Source: Tenacibaculum ovolyticum DSM 18103
GTDB lineage: Bacteria > Bacteroidota > Bacteroidia > Flavobacteriales > Flavobacteriaceae
DNA length: 64,000 nucleotides
NCBI RefSeq assembly: GCF_000430545.1
Contig: NZ_KE387163.1
Span: 1-64,000, forward strand
Direction of reading: 5' to 3'
Each line of letters begins with the position of its first letter. Positions within the stretch are counted from its first letter, which is position 1. Positions 55,153-63,941 of this stretch are shown in pieces. The notes under the pieces are model-generated. The model was not told where the DNA came from. It searched no databases and was given only the letters and a program-made list of their open reading frames with translations. The position numbers were made by a program, and so were the translations under genes.

Positions 55153-56991
55153 TTAATCTTTTTTACGTCTTCTTCCAAAACCTGAAGAAGGATTTCCATC
55201 ACCACCACTTCTTCTAGGAGAAGAATTACTAGAGCCACTATCGCTACGTCTTCTAGAGTCGTTTCTTCTAGAATCTCCTCTAGGTCCTCTAGAGCTTCTG
55301 TCGCCACCGCCACCGCTGCTTCTTCTTTTTCCGCTGAATCCACCACCGCCACCGCGAGGTCTTCTTCCGCCACCGCCACCACGGTTAGACTTTGTAATTT
55401 CTATATTTACAGAACGTCCATTAAAATCTGGATCATTATCGCTAAAAGCTTCTAATGTTTCTTTTTCAAAGTTCTTATCTATTTCAAAGAAAGAGAAAGT
55501 ATCTAAAATATCAATTGCACCAATTTCAATTTTATCCGTTATTTTTTGATCATTTATTAGACCAATTAATGTAGCAGGATTCAAATTATCTTTTCTTCCT
55601 AAATTAATGAAGAAACGAGTCATGTTTTCATCATTAGATCTACCTCTTGAACTATCTCTATTAGATATATCGTTTAAATCATCAGATTTATTGTAGTAAG
55701 ATAAGAACTTGTTAAATTCTAATGAAACGAATTTCTGTACTAATTCTTCTCTACTTAAATCCTCTAGTTTTTCATAGATACTAGGTAAGAATTCTGAAAT
55801 TTGTTCAGTATTAACTTCTGTAGCCTTTACTTTTTCAATTAAATGCATTAATTGATTTTGACAAATCTCTTTACCTGTAGGTACTTTTTTAGATTCAAAT
55901 TTCTTTTTTATAATACGCTCAATTGAACGTAATCTACCTTTTTCTTTATTGTTTACTAATACAACAGAGATACCTTTATTTCCTGCTCTACCAGTTCTAC
56001 CACTACGGTGATTGTAGTTTTCTATTTGGTCTGGTAATTTATGGTTAATTACATGCGTTAATTCAGTAACATCTAAACCACGTGCAGCAACATCAGTAGC
56101 TACTAATATTTGAATAGTTTTCTTACGGAATTTACCCATAACACTATCTCTTTGTTGTTGAGATAAGTCTCCATGTAATGCGTCAGCACTATAACCATCT
56201 TTTATAAGGTTGTTAGCAACTTCTTGTGTTTCTCTTCTAGTTCTACAGAAAATAATTGCGTAAATATCAGTATTTACATCTGCAATTCTTTTTAATGCTT
56301 GGTAACGCGTTCTTTCGTTTACTACATAGTATTCGTGAGTTACGTTATCTGAACCTTGATTTTTTTCTCCTGATGTAATTTCAACAGGATTTGTCATGTA
56401 GTTTCTTGCAATTGCTTCAACTTCTCTAGGGAAGGTTGCAGAAAATAATAAGGTTTGCTTACTGTCAGGAGTAGCTTCTAATACTTTATCAAGTTCGTCT
56501 TTGAAACCCATGTTAAGCATTTCATCAGCTTCATCTAAAACTAACCATCTTACGTTTCCTAATTTTAAAGCTCTACGATTAATTAAATCGACAGTTCTTC
56601 CTGGTGTACCAACTACTATTTGTACACCTCTTTTTAATTTTCTTATTTGCTCATCAATATTAGCACCACCATAAACGGTAGCTACTTTTAAATTAGGCAA
56701 GTATTTAGCGAAATCTTCTATGTTTTTACCTATTTGAACAGCTAGTTCACGAGTAGGTGATAAGATAATTGCTTGCACATTTTTATCTGAATCGTTAATT
56801 TGCTCAATAATTGGCAAACTAAAGGCAGCTGTTTTTCCTGTTCCTGTTTGTGCGAATGCTTTTAAATCATCAGTAGAAGAAATAATTTGAGGTATTGCTT
56901 TTTCTTGAATTACAGTAGGTTTTTCATAACCTAAATCTGTTAAAGCTTTGTTTATAGGTTCTTTTAAACCTAAATCTAAAAATGTTGACAT
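55153..56991 (-). CDS. DEAD-box RNA helicase with DbpA-type RNA-binding domain and Gly/Arg tail
   Basis: The ~612-aa product starts at ATG 56991 (MSTFLDLGLKEPINKAL); an in-frame ATG at 57018 would add nine residues not typical of the family. Helicase motifs in order are AQTGTGKTAAF (I), PTRELAVQ (Ia), GTPGRTVDL (Ib), DEADEML (II), SATFP (III), ATDVAARGLDV (V) and HRSGRTGRAG (VI). Residues ~465-545 form a DbpA-like RNA-binding domain (FFINLGRKDNLNPATLIGLI ... GAIDILDTFSFFEI). The last ~75 residues are Gly/Arg/Ser-rich and disordered. It remodels RNA duplexes in ribosome assembly or cold adaptation. It has its own promoter with a ~130-nt leader. Confidence 0.95.
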   Translation of the reverse strand: MSTFLDLGLKEPINKALTDLGYEKPTVIQEKAIPQIISSTDDLKAFAQTGTGKTAAFSLPIIEQINDSDKNVQAIILSPTRELAVQIGKNIEDFAKYLPNLKVATVYGGANIDEQIRKLKRGVQIVVGTPGRTVDLINRRALKLGNVRWLVLDEADEMLNMGFKDELDKVLEATPDSKQTLLFSATFPREVEAIARNYMTNPVEITSGEKNQGSDNVTHEYYVVNERTRYQALKRIADVNTDIYAIIFCRTRRETQEVANNLIKDGYSADALHGDLSQQQRDSVMGKFRKKTIQILVATDVAARGLDVTELTHVINHKLPDQIENYNHRSGRTGRAGNKGISVVLVNNKEKGRLRSIERIIKKKFESKKVPTGKEICQNQLMHLIEKVKATEVNTEQISEFLPSIYEKLEDLSREELVQKFVSLEFNKFLSYYNKSDDLNDISNRDSSRGRSNDENMTRFFINLGRKDNLNPATLIGLINDQKITDKIEIGAIDILDTFSFFEIDKNFEKETLEAFSDNDPDFNGRSVNIEITKSNRGGGGGRRPRGGGGGFSGKRRSSGGGGDRSSRGPRGDSRRNDSRRRSDSGSSNSSPRRSGGDGNPSSGFGRRRKKD

Positions 56992-57127
56992 AGTACGTCT
57001 GTGTTCTTTTAGATTCACAGACGCCAGTACCTGTAAACCTGATTCTTATTTTGGACAATAGATTATATGGCTAATAATCTGGTAGTTAATAATCTAAATT
57101 TCATTTCACTTCGAAAATAAAATCGCG

Positions 57128-57135
57128 CAAAGGTA
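57128..57135 (-). promoter_or_regulatory. -7 box for the DEAD-box helicase, with long leader
   Basis: TACCTTTG on the minus strand fits the consensus exactly. It is 136 nt before the ATG at 56991, giving an unusually long 5' leader that contains the hairpin AGATTAT-TAGCCAT-ATAATCT-type stem near 57060-57085. Confidence 0.5.
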
Positions 57136-57161
57136 GCGTAAATAAAGGGAAGTAAAAAATG

Positions 57162-58520
57162 TTATTTACTATTTCGTAAATTACTTATTTGAGATTCTAT
57201 TTCTTTAGAAGATAAACTTGTGTATCCATTTATAATAATACCTTTTTTATTTACCAATACTACACGAGGAAAACTACTAGATGAAAACTTACATACATTA
57301 CTTTTATTAGGTAATGTATATTGGTGTTTAATAGCTATTTTTTTTGTGTATCTTTTAGATGTAGCACATAGGTTAATTATAATAAAAGTTATATCAGGAT
57401 TTTTTTTGATTAAATAATTAGCACGTGAAGCTATCCATTCATCTGAAGCATACTTGTAATCCTTAAATAAAATAACAGCATTTTTTCCTTTAATTAATTT
57501 TGAAATATTTTTAGTATTACCTGTTGCAGCAACCAAATCGAAAGAAGGTAACTGTTCTCCTTCTTTTAGTAGTTTTAAATCATTAATTAATCGCTGAACA
57601 TTCTTTTTTTGTTCAATATTTGAGTTTAATTTAAAGAAATTAAAAAACATTTTATTAATGTTTTTATGATTAGGTTCATTAAAGAAATGTTGTATCGCTG
57701 TATTATATAAAAACTTGTTTTTTATTTCTTCTGAAGAGATATTTGAATTTATATTATTTAATAAGTTAATCGTAAAATTATCCTTATTATCTTTTTTAAG
57801 ATATACGTCATTATATAACTTATTAACTATGTAATTATAATATGGTCCGAAGAAAATTAAAGAATCTTTAGTGGAGTTAATATCTTTTCGATAATCGAAA
57901 TAAGTATCAATTAATATTTCAGGTTTTTTACTTGAAAAATTTTTAATCGCGTATTTTTCTGAGTTTGTATATATTGGATATAATAAAGCTACTTTTAGGA
58001 TATTTATATATTCTTTAGAAATATTGTTTGTACTATTTTTATAATCACTAATAATCGTTTCTTTTACTCTTTTAATAGAATCAATCTTTTTTGAAAAATC
58101 ACGTTGGTTAAGATTATGAAATTTCGAAAAATTCTTTTCATCTAGTTCATTTTGTAAAAAAGCTTCTATTAATAAGTTATTTACTTCAGCTTTTTTACCA
58201 CTAAAAACTAAAGACTCATCAAAATTCCATGTATTTAATCTAAAAAGTAAGCTGTCATTAGGTTCTAAATATACATATTGATGTTCAGGACCGTGTTTAA
58301 ATATATATAATCCTTTTTTAAACTCTTTATATGATCCTAAAAAGCTGTTGTCTTTTTTTAAATAAATTGTATCGTTAAAATCATAGTTATTTGATAAGGT
58401 AACATAACTACATTTTGGGTTTATAATTTTACCTCCAAAAGAAGTTTTTTTGGAAGTTTCGTTTTCATTACAACCAATGAATAGAATTAATATAATGAAG
58501 GGTACTATATATTTAGTCAT
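57162..58520 (-). CDS. TlpA-like thioredoxin-fold lipoprotein lacking the CxxC motif
   Basis: The 452-aa product has a lipoprotein signal (YIVPFIILILFIGC, Cys ~17). Residues ~28-100 form a DUF4369-like beta domain (FGGKIINPKCSYVTLSNN ... IFKHGPEHQYVYLEPNDS). A helical middle follows. Residues ~315-450 resemble the TlpA/AhpC-TSA fold (GEQLPSFDLVAATGNTKNIS, AVILFKDY, FPRVVLVNKKGIIINGYTS, with the cis-Pro). Where the redox pair should be, the sequence reads FKDYKYASDEWIASR and contains no Cys. It is therefore unlikely to be a disulfide reductase; a binding or structural role is more plausible. Confidence 0.8.
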   Translation of the reverse strand: MTKYIVPFIILILFIGCNENETSKKTSFGGKIINPKCSYVTLSNNYDFNDTIYLKKDNSFLGSYKEFKKGLYIFKHGPEHQYVYLEPNDSLLFRLNTWNFDESLVFSGKKAEVNNLLIEAFLQNELDEKNFSKFHNLNQRDFSKKIDSIKRVKETIISDYKNSTNNISKEYINILKVALLYPIYTNSEKYAIKNFSSKKPEILIDTYFDYRKDINSTKDSLIFFGPYYNYIVNKLYNDVYLKKDNKDNFTINLLNNINSNISSEEIKNKFLYNTAIQHFFNEPNHKNINKMFFNFFKLNSNIEQKKNVQRLINDLKLLKEGEQLPSFDLVAATGNTKNISKLIKGKNAVILFKDYKYASDEWIASRANYLIKKNPDITFIIINLCATSKRYTKKIAIKHQYTLPNKSNVCKFSSSSFPRVVLVNKKGIIINGYTSLSSKEIESQISNLRNSK

Positions 58521-58542
58521 GATTATACCTGTTATTTAATAT

Positions 58543-58550
58543 CAAAGATA
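58543..58550 (-). promoter_or_regulatory. -7 box for the TlpA-like lipoprotein gene
   Basis: TATCTTTG on the minus strand fits TAnnTTTG, 22 nt before the ATG at 58520. Confidence 0.55.
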
Positions 58551-58677
58551 TTGCCCTCAAAAGTAAACATCTTTATAGAATTTAGCTGTTAATTCGTTGT
58601 TAAAACAAATTAGAAAAACGCCAAAAGTAAGATGTTAAAAATTTCCTTGCAAATTCTTTTTAACCCAGTATATTTTA

Positions 58678-58685
58678 TATTTTTG
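58678..58685 (+). promoter_or_regulatory. -7 box for the ABC-F gene
   Basis: TATTTTTG fits the consensus and leaves 25 nt before the ATG at 58711. Confidence 0.6.
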
Positions 58686-58710
58686 CACTCGAATTAAAAA
58701 AAGCCTATAA

Positions 58711-60330
58711 ATGTTATCAGTTTCTAATTTATCAGTTCAGTTTGGTAAGCGTATTTTGTTTGATGAAGTAAATACTAAGTTTACACAAGGAAATTGCTAC
58801 GGTATTATCGGAGCAAATGGAGCTGGGAAATCTACTTTTTTAAAGATTATTTCAGGAATACAAGAGGCAACATCTGGTCATGTTCATTTAGAACCAGGTA
58901 AAAGAATGTCTGTTTTAACGCAAGATCACTATGCTTTTGATGAGTATACGACTTTAGAAGCCGTTTTAATGGGGAATAAAGAGTTGCATAAAATTAAAAC
59001 GGAAATAGATGCTTTATATGCAGATTATACCGATGAAAATGCTGAAAAAATAGGAGAGCTTCAAGTTAGGTTTGAAGAAATGGATGGTTGGAATGCCGAT
59101 TCTGCTGCAGCAACGCTATTATCTAATTTAGGTATTAAAGAAGAGGATCATTACACATTATTAGCAGATTTAGATTCTAAGAAAAAGGTACGTATATTAT
59201 TAGCACAAGCATTATTTGGTAATCCTGATGTGTTAATTATGGATGAGCCTACCAATGATTTAGATTTTGAAACAATTGCTTGGCTAGAAAACTTTTTAGC
59301 TAATTTTGATAATACGGTAATTGTTGTATCGCATGACCGTCACTTTTTAGATGCTGTTTGTACACATATTTCTGATATTGATTTTGCTAAAATTAACCAC
59401 TTTTCTGGAAACTATACATTCTGGTATGAGTCTAGTCAATTAGCAGCAAAACAAAGAGCGCAACAGAATAAAAAAGCAGAAGATAAAAAGAAGGAATTAG
59501 AAGAGTTTATCCGTCGTTTTTCTGCAAACATGGCAAAGTCTAAACAAGCTACTTCTCGTAAGAAGATGATCGACAAGTTAAATGTTGATGAAATTAAACC
59601 TTCTAGTCGTCGTTATCCTGCAATTATTTTTGATAGAGATAGAGAAGCTGGAGACCAGATTTTAAATATAGAAGGCTTATCAAAAAACTTTGAAGGAAAG
59701 CCATTATTTGCTAATGTTGATATTAATTTAAATAAAGGAGATAAAGTAGCTATTATTTCGAAAAGTTCTAAAGCTGTATCTACTTTTTACCAAATCATTT
59801 CTGGAAATGAAGAAGCTGATTCTGGAAAATATAATTGGGGAGTAACAACAACGCAATCGTATTTACCTTCTGATAATTCATCATTTTTTCAGAATGGGGA
59901 ATTAGATTTAGTAGATTGGTTACGCCAATATGCACAAACAGAAGAAGAAAGAGAAGAGGTGTTCTTAAGAGGTTTCTTAGGTAAGATGATTTTTTCTGGT
60001 GAAGAAGCTTTAAAAAAGAGTAATGTATTATCTGGGGGAGAAAAAGTACGTTGTATGTTATCTCGTATGATGATGACTAGAGCTAATATTGTAATGTTAG
60101 ACGAGCCAACCAATCACTTAGATTTAGAATCTATTCAAGCATTAAATAACTCTTTAATTAATTTTAAAGGAACTGTATTATTTTCTACTCATGATCATGA
60201 GTTTGCACAAACAGTAGCAAATAGAGTTATTGAGATAACACCTAAAGGAGTTATTGATAAGTATGCGACTTTTGATGAGTATTTAGCAGACCCTAAAGTA
60301 AAAGAATTAAGAAAAAAGATGTATTCTTAA
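58711..60330 (+). CDS. ABC-F ATPase, YbiT-like, with one degenerate ATP site
   Basis: The 539-aa protein has two ATP-binding cassettes joined by the ABC-F linker (EEFIRRFSANMAKSKQATSR, residues ~267-287) and no membrane domain. It acts on ribosomes; the family resembles E. coli YbiT. Cassette 1 has Walker A GANGAGKST and Walker B VLIMDEPTNDLD, but its signature position reads LDSKKK. Cassette 2 has a normal LSGGEK signature and Walker B IVMLDEPTNHLD, but its Walker A reads ISKSSKAVST without GKS/T. Because sites form between Walker A of one cassette and the signature of the other, one composite site is intact and the other fully degenerate. Confidence 0.93.
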   Translation: MLSVSNLSVQFGKRILFDEVNTKFTQGNCYGIIGANGAGKSTFLKIISGIQEATSGHVHLEPGKRMSVLTQDHYAFDEYTTLEAVLMGNKELHKIKTEIDALYADYTDENAEKIGELQVRFEEMDGWNADSAAATLLSNLGIKEEDHYTLLADLDSKKKVRILLAQALFGNPDVLIMDEPTNDLDFETIAWLENFLANFDNTVIVVSHDRHFLDAVCTHISDIDFAKINHFSGNYTFWYESSQLAAKQRAQQNKKAEDKKKELEEFIRRFSANMAKSKQATSRKKMIDKLNVDEIKPSSRRYPAIIFDRDREAGDQILNIEGLSKNFEGKPLFANVDINLNKGDKVAIISKSSKAVSTFYQIISGNEEADSGKYNWGVTTTQSYLPSDNSSFFQNGELDLVDWLRQYAQTEEEREEVFLRGFLGKMIFSGEEALKKSNVLSGGEKVRCMLSRMMMTRANIVMLDEPTNHLDLESIQALNNSLINFKGTVLFSTHDHEFAQTVANRVIEITPKGVIDKYATFDEYLADPKVKELRKKMYS

Positions 60331-60338
60331 TAAACAAT

Positions 60339-60391
60339 AAAAGCATAAAAAAAAGGCAGTTACTTAGTAACTGCCTTTTTTTTATGCTTTT
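60339..60391. terminator. Bidirectional terminator between convergent genes
   Basis: The core stem GGCAGTTAC-TTA-GTAACTGCC is flanked by A8 on the left and T8 on the right. An outer arm AAAAGCAT/ATGCTTTT extends it. It serves both the ABC-F gene and the convergent M1 peptidase gene. Confidence 0.88.
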
Positions 60392-60406
60392 ATAAAACTA
60401 AAGTTT

Positions 60407-62533
60407 TTAACCTTTAATCTTATTTTTAAATTTATCAAATTTAGTTGTTGTCTTTTTAGGCCAGCTATTATTTGAAGTATCTACATCAGCAGTTTCTAAA
60501 TCTGGATCGATAGCTATGCTCTGTATTTCTTTATCAGATGAAAAAACTTTACTAATTTCTTTATCATTAAGTCTCCAAATTTGAGCTGGATATGTTTTTC
60601 TTTCTTTAGTTCCGTCTTTATAAGTAAACTGAACAATTATAGGCATTACTAAACCACCTGGTTTGTTATAGGTAATTTCATAATGATACTTATTATGTTT
60701 CTTAGCATATCCTAAGCCATTGGCAGTATCTTCATTAAAATTAACTGAACCATCAGTATTCTTATTAGCATAAAATTTCTTAACACCTTTTATACCAATA
60801 TCAGTTACATCTGTAGTATAAAACCAACCTCTCCAAAACCAATCTAAATCCATTGCAGATGCATCTTCCATAGATCTAAAGAAATCAGCAGGGGTAGGGT
60901 GTTTAAATTTCCATCGTTTAGCATATGTTTTAAAAGCATGATCAAATAACTCTTTACCCATAATGGTTTCTCTTAAAATCCATAAAGCAGTAGCTGGTTT
61001 ACCGTAAGCATTGTTACCAAAGCTATATACATTATCACCTTTAGACATAATAGGAGCAATTTTAGATTGATCACCACTCATATATTTTACAATATTTTTA
61101 GGCAATCCTCTACTTAATGGATATCCTTCTTCGTATTCCATCATAGCTAACATTTGTAAGTACGAATTTAAACCTTCATCCATCCAAGTCCATTGTCTCT
61201 CATCAGAATTTACAATCATAGGAAAAAAGTTATGACCTACTTCATGAATAGTAACTCCAATTGTTCTATATTTTTGTCTATCTGAATATTTACCATCTGC
61301 AAGATCAGGTCTTCCTGGATTGAAACAAATTTGTGGGTATTCCATTCCCATTTGTCCATCTACAGAAATTGCTTTATGATAAGGATAATCAAATGTGTAT
61401 TCTGAGTATGTTTTTAATGTTTGTACTACTGATTTTGTAGAATGATCTCCGTATAGAGGGTTTGCTTCTTTAGAATAGAAAGAATACGCCATAACAGTTC
61501 TACCATTTATGTCTACAGCCATACCATCCCAAATAAATTTTCTAGAAGTAGCAAAAGCATAATCTCTTACGTTTGTAGCTTTAAATTTCCAGGTATTGGT
61601 GTTTTTAGCACGCTTTTTTTCTACCTTTTCTGCATCTTCTTGCGGGTGAATTAAAACAATTCTATCAAAAGATTTTTTTGCTTTAGCTAACTTTTTCAGT
61701 TGTTTTTTAGTTAAAACTTCTTTTTCATTTAATAAAACCCCTGTTGCGCCTAACATATGATCTGTAGGAACTGTAATATTTACATTAAAATCACCAAATT
61801 CTAATGCAAATTCACTTCTTCCCCAAAACTGATCATTTTGCCAACCTTCTACATTATCATATACACATAACCTTGGGTAAAATTGTGCAATTACATAGTT
61901 TTTATTTCCATCAGGAAATAGTTCGTAACCAGATCTACCACCTTGTGTTCTGTGGTTATTTATATTATACCACCAAGCTATATTAAATTTAAAAGTTTTA
62001 CCAGAAGCTAAAGGTTCTGATAAATTAATACGCATCATTGTTTGATTAATAGTGTGTGATAATTTGCTGCCATCACTGTTGGTAACACTCGTTATTTTAA
62101 AACCACCATCAAATGATTTTTCAGGAAAAACTCTATCATACCATCTCTTACTTAATTTCTTAGGAATTTTACTAGTACTTACATCTGGTGTTTTAGAATC
62201 AGATGCACGAACGTTCTGGTCTAATTGTACCCATAAATAAGTTAATTCATCATCAGAATTATTGTGGTATGTTATTGTTTCTTTACCTGTAATTTTTGCG
62301 TTATCATCATCTAAAATGATATCCATCGAGTAATCAACTTTTTGTTGAGAGTACCCTTTACCAGGAGCACCTGAAGCTGTATGTTGATTATTTGGTGTTG
62401 CTAAGACGTCTTTTAACTGTCTAAATTTGTTTTGGTTTACATGCCCTTTCTTTGTTATTTGTTGAGTACTCTGAGAAAAACCAGTCGTAGCAGCAAATAA
62501 AAGAGAAAAAACGAATAGAATGTTTTTTTTCAT
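60407..62533 (-). CDS. M1-family zinc metallopeptidase
   Basis: The 708-aa exported protein has a signal peptide (ILFVFSLLFAATTGFSQ). The N-terminal ~330 residues form the M1 beta-saddle domain (MDIILDDDNAKITGKETITY). The catalytic domain has HEVGH (His430, Glu431, His434) and the third zinc ligand Glu453 in WTWMDEG. GQMGMEYPQI is the exopeptidase GxMEN-like segment in altered form, so strict aminopeptidase activity is not certain. A C-terminal domain follows (from ~545: FFRSMEDASAMDLDWFWRGW). It is probably periplasmic or outer-membrane associated, in peptide breakdown. It has a single-gene unit layout. Confidence 0.9.
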   Translation of the reverse strand: MKKNILFVFSLLFAATTGFSQSTQQITKKGHVNQNKFRQLKDVLATPNNQHTASGAPGKGYSQQKVDYSMDIILDDDNAKITGKETITYHNNSDDELTYLWVQLDQNVRASDSKTPDVSTSKIPKKLSKRWYDRVFPEKSFDGGFKITSVTNSDGSKLSHTINQTMMRINLSEPLASGKTFKFNIAWWYNINNHRTQGGRSGYELFPDGNKNYVIAQFYPRLCVYDNVEGWQNDQFWGRSEFALEFGDFNVNITVPTDHMLGATGVLLNEKEVLTKKQLKKLAKAKKSFDRIVLIHPQEDAEKVEKKRAKNTNTWKFKATNVRDYAFATSRKFIWDGMAVDINGRTVMAYSFYSKEANPLYGDHSTKSVVQTLKTYSEYTFDYPYHKAISVDGQMGMEYPQICFNPGRPDLADGKYSDRQKYRTIGVTIHEVGHNFFPMIVNSDERQWTWMDEGLNSYLQMLAMMEYEEGYPLSRGLPKNIVKYMSGDQSKIAPIMSKGDNVYSFGNNAYGKPATALWILRETIMGKELFDHAFKTYAKRWKFKHPTPADFFRSMEDASAMDLDWFWRGWFYTTDVTDIGIKGVKKFYANKNTDGSVNFNEDTANGLGYAKKHNKYHYEITYNKPGGLVMPIIVQFTYKDGTKERKTYPAQIWRLNDKEISKVFSSDKEIQSIAIDPDLETADVDTSNNSWPKKTTTKFDKFKNKIKG

Positions 62534-62596
62534 TTATAAAGTTGTTGTTAGTAATTTTTAAAAGTAAGAATAAGTAGGAAGGATAATAATATAATG

Positions 62597-63088
62597 TTAA
62601 AATTTTAACAAACCTTTATCATTTTTTTTATCTAAGAATAAACTCTTTCGCTGATCTTTTAGAGATACCTTAACTAGATTTTGTTGTTCTGGGAAATGTT
62701 CTATAAGTACATCATTTTCAATTTCAATAGACTTTGGATTAAGCACATTTTCAATTTCTAAATAAAAATAGACAATATCACCATCGTATTCTTTACCTAT
62801 AAAACGATAGTTTACTTCCTTAGAATTAATTTTAACTTTAAAGTGTTTATTTAAATAATTTAAGAAAAGACTATCTGTTTTTTTTAACTCGTCTTTAGTT
62901 GTGAGTTGTAGGTTTACTTTATAATCTTTATTAATAGCTGTTTCTATATCATCCATAAAAACATTCATAATCATTTGAACTGATTTTGTTTTTTCTTTAT
63001 AAGCGATTTCTGTTAACGAAATATAGTATTTGTGAATACCGAAAGATAATAACGGAAGGATAAAAAATAATATTAAAGCTTTTTTCAT
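62597..63088 (-). CDS. DUF6702-like exported protein
   Basis: The 163-aa product has a signal peptide (ALILFFILPLLSFG). The mature part starts HKYYISLTEIAYKEKTKSVQ and continues with the MNVFMDDIETAI motif, the features I associate with DUF6702. The function is unknown. In flavobacteria this gene commonly neighbours the M1 peptidase and CarboxypepD_reg-like genes, as here (context from family knowledge). The gap to the peptidase gene is 63 nt on the same strand, so they may be co-transcribed. Confidence 0.75.
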   Translation of the reverse strand: MKKALILFFILPLLSFGIHKYYISLTEIAYKEKTKSVQMIMNVFMDDIETAINKDYKVNLQLTTKDELKKTDSLFLNYLNKHFKVKINSKEVNYRFIGKEYDGDIVYFYLEIENVLNPKSIEIENDVLIEHFPEQQNLVKVSLKDQRKSLFLDKKNDKGLLKF

Positions 63089-63206
63089 ATTTTGATAATA
63101 CCAATTATCCGACCAAATTACTCTTTTGCTATCATTTTAAGATAATTTAAATGTTCTTTTCTTAAAATTTTAACAATTTTAAGTGCGTTTTTTTGATAAT
63201 ATTTTT

Positions 63207-63240
63207 CACTTTATAAAAGGGTACAATATTTTATAAAGTG
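63207..63240. repeat. Perfect 12-bp inverted repeat in an intergenic gap
   Basis: CACTTTATAAAA and TTTTATAAAGTG enclose GGGTACAATA. It lies 54 nt past the end of the 63295 gene and 119 nt before the 63088 start, on the minus strand. No T-run follows on that strand, so a plain terminator is unlikely. Confidence 0.7.
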
Positions 63241-63294
63241 GTAATGTTTTATCTGATTCGGTAAAAAAATGTAGGTAAGTAATTCTTTATAATG

Positions 63295-63873
63295 TCAATT
63301 ATTTGGTGACTTCTGTACCTTTTTAGAGTCTTTAAAAGGGATAAGTATTGTAGTTCCTACTCCCTCAAATGCTGTTGTAGGATCTGCGCTTACAATATTG
63401 GGTTTTACCTTTGTATTGATATAATCATTTGTGAATTTTTTTTTAAGATCTATTTCAGTAAAATCAGTAGCTTTAGCTATTGGTTCTTGTTTTAAATTGG
63501 TTTTTACTTTCTTTAAGTCTTTGGCAAGTTCACCAGAAAGTTCGTTGTTTTTTATTAAAACTTCATCTAATTTATAATCTTGTTTTTCTAGGGTTACTAG
63601 TTTTATATAAGTATTAAAATCTTGTTTTGTAAGTGTTTCAGAAATTGTTTTATAACCTATTGAAGTAAATTTTATAGAGTCGTTAGGTTTAGCAAAAATT
63701 CGATACTCACCTTTTTTATTTGAAAAAGTGGCTTGATGTGTATAGGAATTAACAATATGTGCGTTTTCTAGTACGCCGTTAGGGCCATAAATAATTCCGA
63801 ATATAGTTTTTCGTTCTTGTTGCGAAAAAACAACCTGTGATAATAAAACAAGTATTAGTAAAAAGTTTTTCAT
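63295..63873 (-). CDS. CarboxypepD_reg-like exported protein
   Basis: The 192-aa product has a signal peptide ending FSQ (residue ~18). A CarboxypepD_reg-like beta domain fills residues ~22-105 (KTIFGIIYGPNGVLENAHIV ... FSNKKGEYRIFAKPNDSIKF ... ITIGYKTISETL-type end). The rest is a polar region with DLKKKFTNDYINTKV. Unlike receptors it has no plug or barrel. Stand-alone versions are frequent in Bacteroidota and their role is unknown. Confidence 0.85.
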   Translation of the reverse strand: MKNFLLILVLLSQVVFSQQERKTIFGIIYGPNGVLENAHIVNSYTHQATFSNKKGEYRIFAKPNDSIKFTSIGYKTISETLTKQDFNTYIKLVTLEKQDYKLDEVLIKNNELSGELAKDLKKVKTNLKQEPIAKATDFTEIDLKKKFTNDYINTKVKPNIVSADPTTAFEGVGTTILIPFKDSKKVQKSPNN

Positions 63874-63941
63874 GACTGTATTTTATTTAGAATGATGCTC
63901 TACTAATTTATGCATTTTTCTAGATAAATACTAGTTATCAG

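Noticed and set aside
55041..55382. Minus-strand frame rich in Val, Glu and Ala at the end of the helicase
   Set aside because: It is an out-of-frame reading of the Gly/Arg-rich tail codons. Low complexity explains the long opening.
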